DNA of 6,858 nt from JAJPJX01 sp964568355 (GTDB lineage: Bacteria > Acidobacteriota > Terriglobia > Bryobacterales > Bryobacteraceae): NCBI GenBank assembly GCA_964568355.1, contig CAZMRK010000031.1, positions 1 through 6,858 of the forward strand, in the 5' to 3' direction. The notes beneath the pieces are model-generated. The model did not search any database. It was given only the letters and a program-made list of their open reading frames with translations, and had not been told where the DNA came from. Below are positions 6,655-6,858 of the stretch, one piece after another (position 1 is the first letter of the stretch; the number at the start of each line of letters is the position of its first letter). The position numbers and the translations under genes were made by a program.

Positions 6655-6657
6655 GGC

Positions 6658-6858
6658 TCACAGTTTCACGCGCTGCTCGTACTTTTCCACCAGCTTGCGG
6701 ATGTCGTAAGTGAAGTCCACCCATGCCTTCTGCCAGGCTTGAGCCGTCTTCCGGCTATAAGGATAGAAACCTTTGACGTTGGAAATTCCCTGGGCTCCGC
6801 TTTTGACGACCTGCCGCATCAGCTTGGGTACGGTTTTCTGCTCAGATAGCTCCGGCAG
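6658..6858 (-). CDS. C-terminal 66 codons of an unrecognised protein (5' end beyond window)
   Basis: On the minus strand the frame from the window edge is open for 66 codons and ends at TGA (6660-6658). The peptide begins LPELSEQKTVPKLMRQ, contains QGISNVKGFYPYSRK in the middle, and ends with a charged, probably helical stretch, FTYDIRKLVEKYEQRVKL. The codon pattern is coding-like, and the residue mix (Lys/Gln/Trp-rich, amphipathic end) looks soluble. I do not recognise the family. It lacks the glycine-rich ending of a histidine kinase ATPase domain, so it is not an obvious partner of the downstream response regulator, whose gene starts 208 bases later on the same strand. A stem-loop follows its stop. 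Confidence 0.6.
   Translation of the reverse strand: MPELSEQKTVPKLMRQVVKSGAQGISNVKGFYPYSRKTAQAWQKAWVDFTYDIRKLVEKYEQRVKL

Overview
The window is GC-rich, densely packed, chromosomal-looking bacterial DNA. Several things suggest Acidobacteriota, perhaps a Solibacter/Bryobacter-type lineage: the gene mix (a large secreted glycosidase-like protein, an SDR, a PhyH dioxygenase, an orphan NtrC-type regulator and an EamA transporter), the codon style, and a dispersed-repeat-like palindrome with a TGAAG loop. This placement is inference from general resemblance; the window has no rRNA or other marker gene. No phage, IS element, CRISPR array, tRNA or rRNA is visible.

Left block (1-3126, all minus strand): an SDR dehydrogenase (3126-2353) is followed after 24 bases by a very long gene (from 2328, open through base 1) for an exported protein of at least 776 residues, with an (alpha/alpha)-barrel glycosidase-like C-terminal half. 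The spacing suggests one transcription unit, perhaps for breaking down and oxidising a sugar or sugar-like substrate. Long plus-strand open frames lie opposite this gene, but they are shadows.

Divergent junction (3127-3235): about 109 bases separate the SDR start from the start of a plus-strand phytanoyl-CoA dioxygenase (PhyH) family gene. The junction holds two adjacent perfect inverted repeats (3175-3194 and 3197-3213).

Centre (3236-5001): the PhyH gene (3236-4006) has its Fe(II)/2-oxoglutarate ligands intact. It stops at an in-frame TAG, yet the same frame stays open and protein-like for 25 more codons to a second TAG at 4082-4084. That second TAG interlocks with the stop codon of the convergent EamA-type permease gene (5001-4081) in the tetranucleotide CTAG. 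The first TAG also sits in the 5' arm of a 9-bp stem-loop. The C-terminal tail therefore looks like a real gene end cut off by a recent nonsense change, a sequence error or readthrough.

Right block (5088-6858, minus strand): the C-terminal 66 codons of an unrecognised gene (6858-6658), then a complete NtrC-family sigma-54-dependent response regulator (6449-5088), then the EamA gene. No histidine kinase is visible next to the regulator. The most interesting points are the split PhyH end and the paired palindromes in the divergent junction. I see no convincing evidence of a wholly new multi-gene system.
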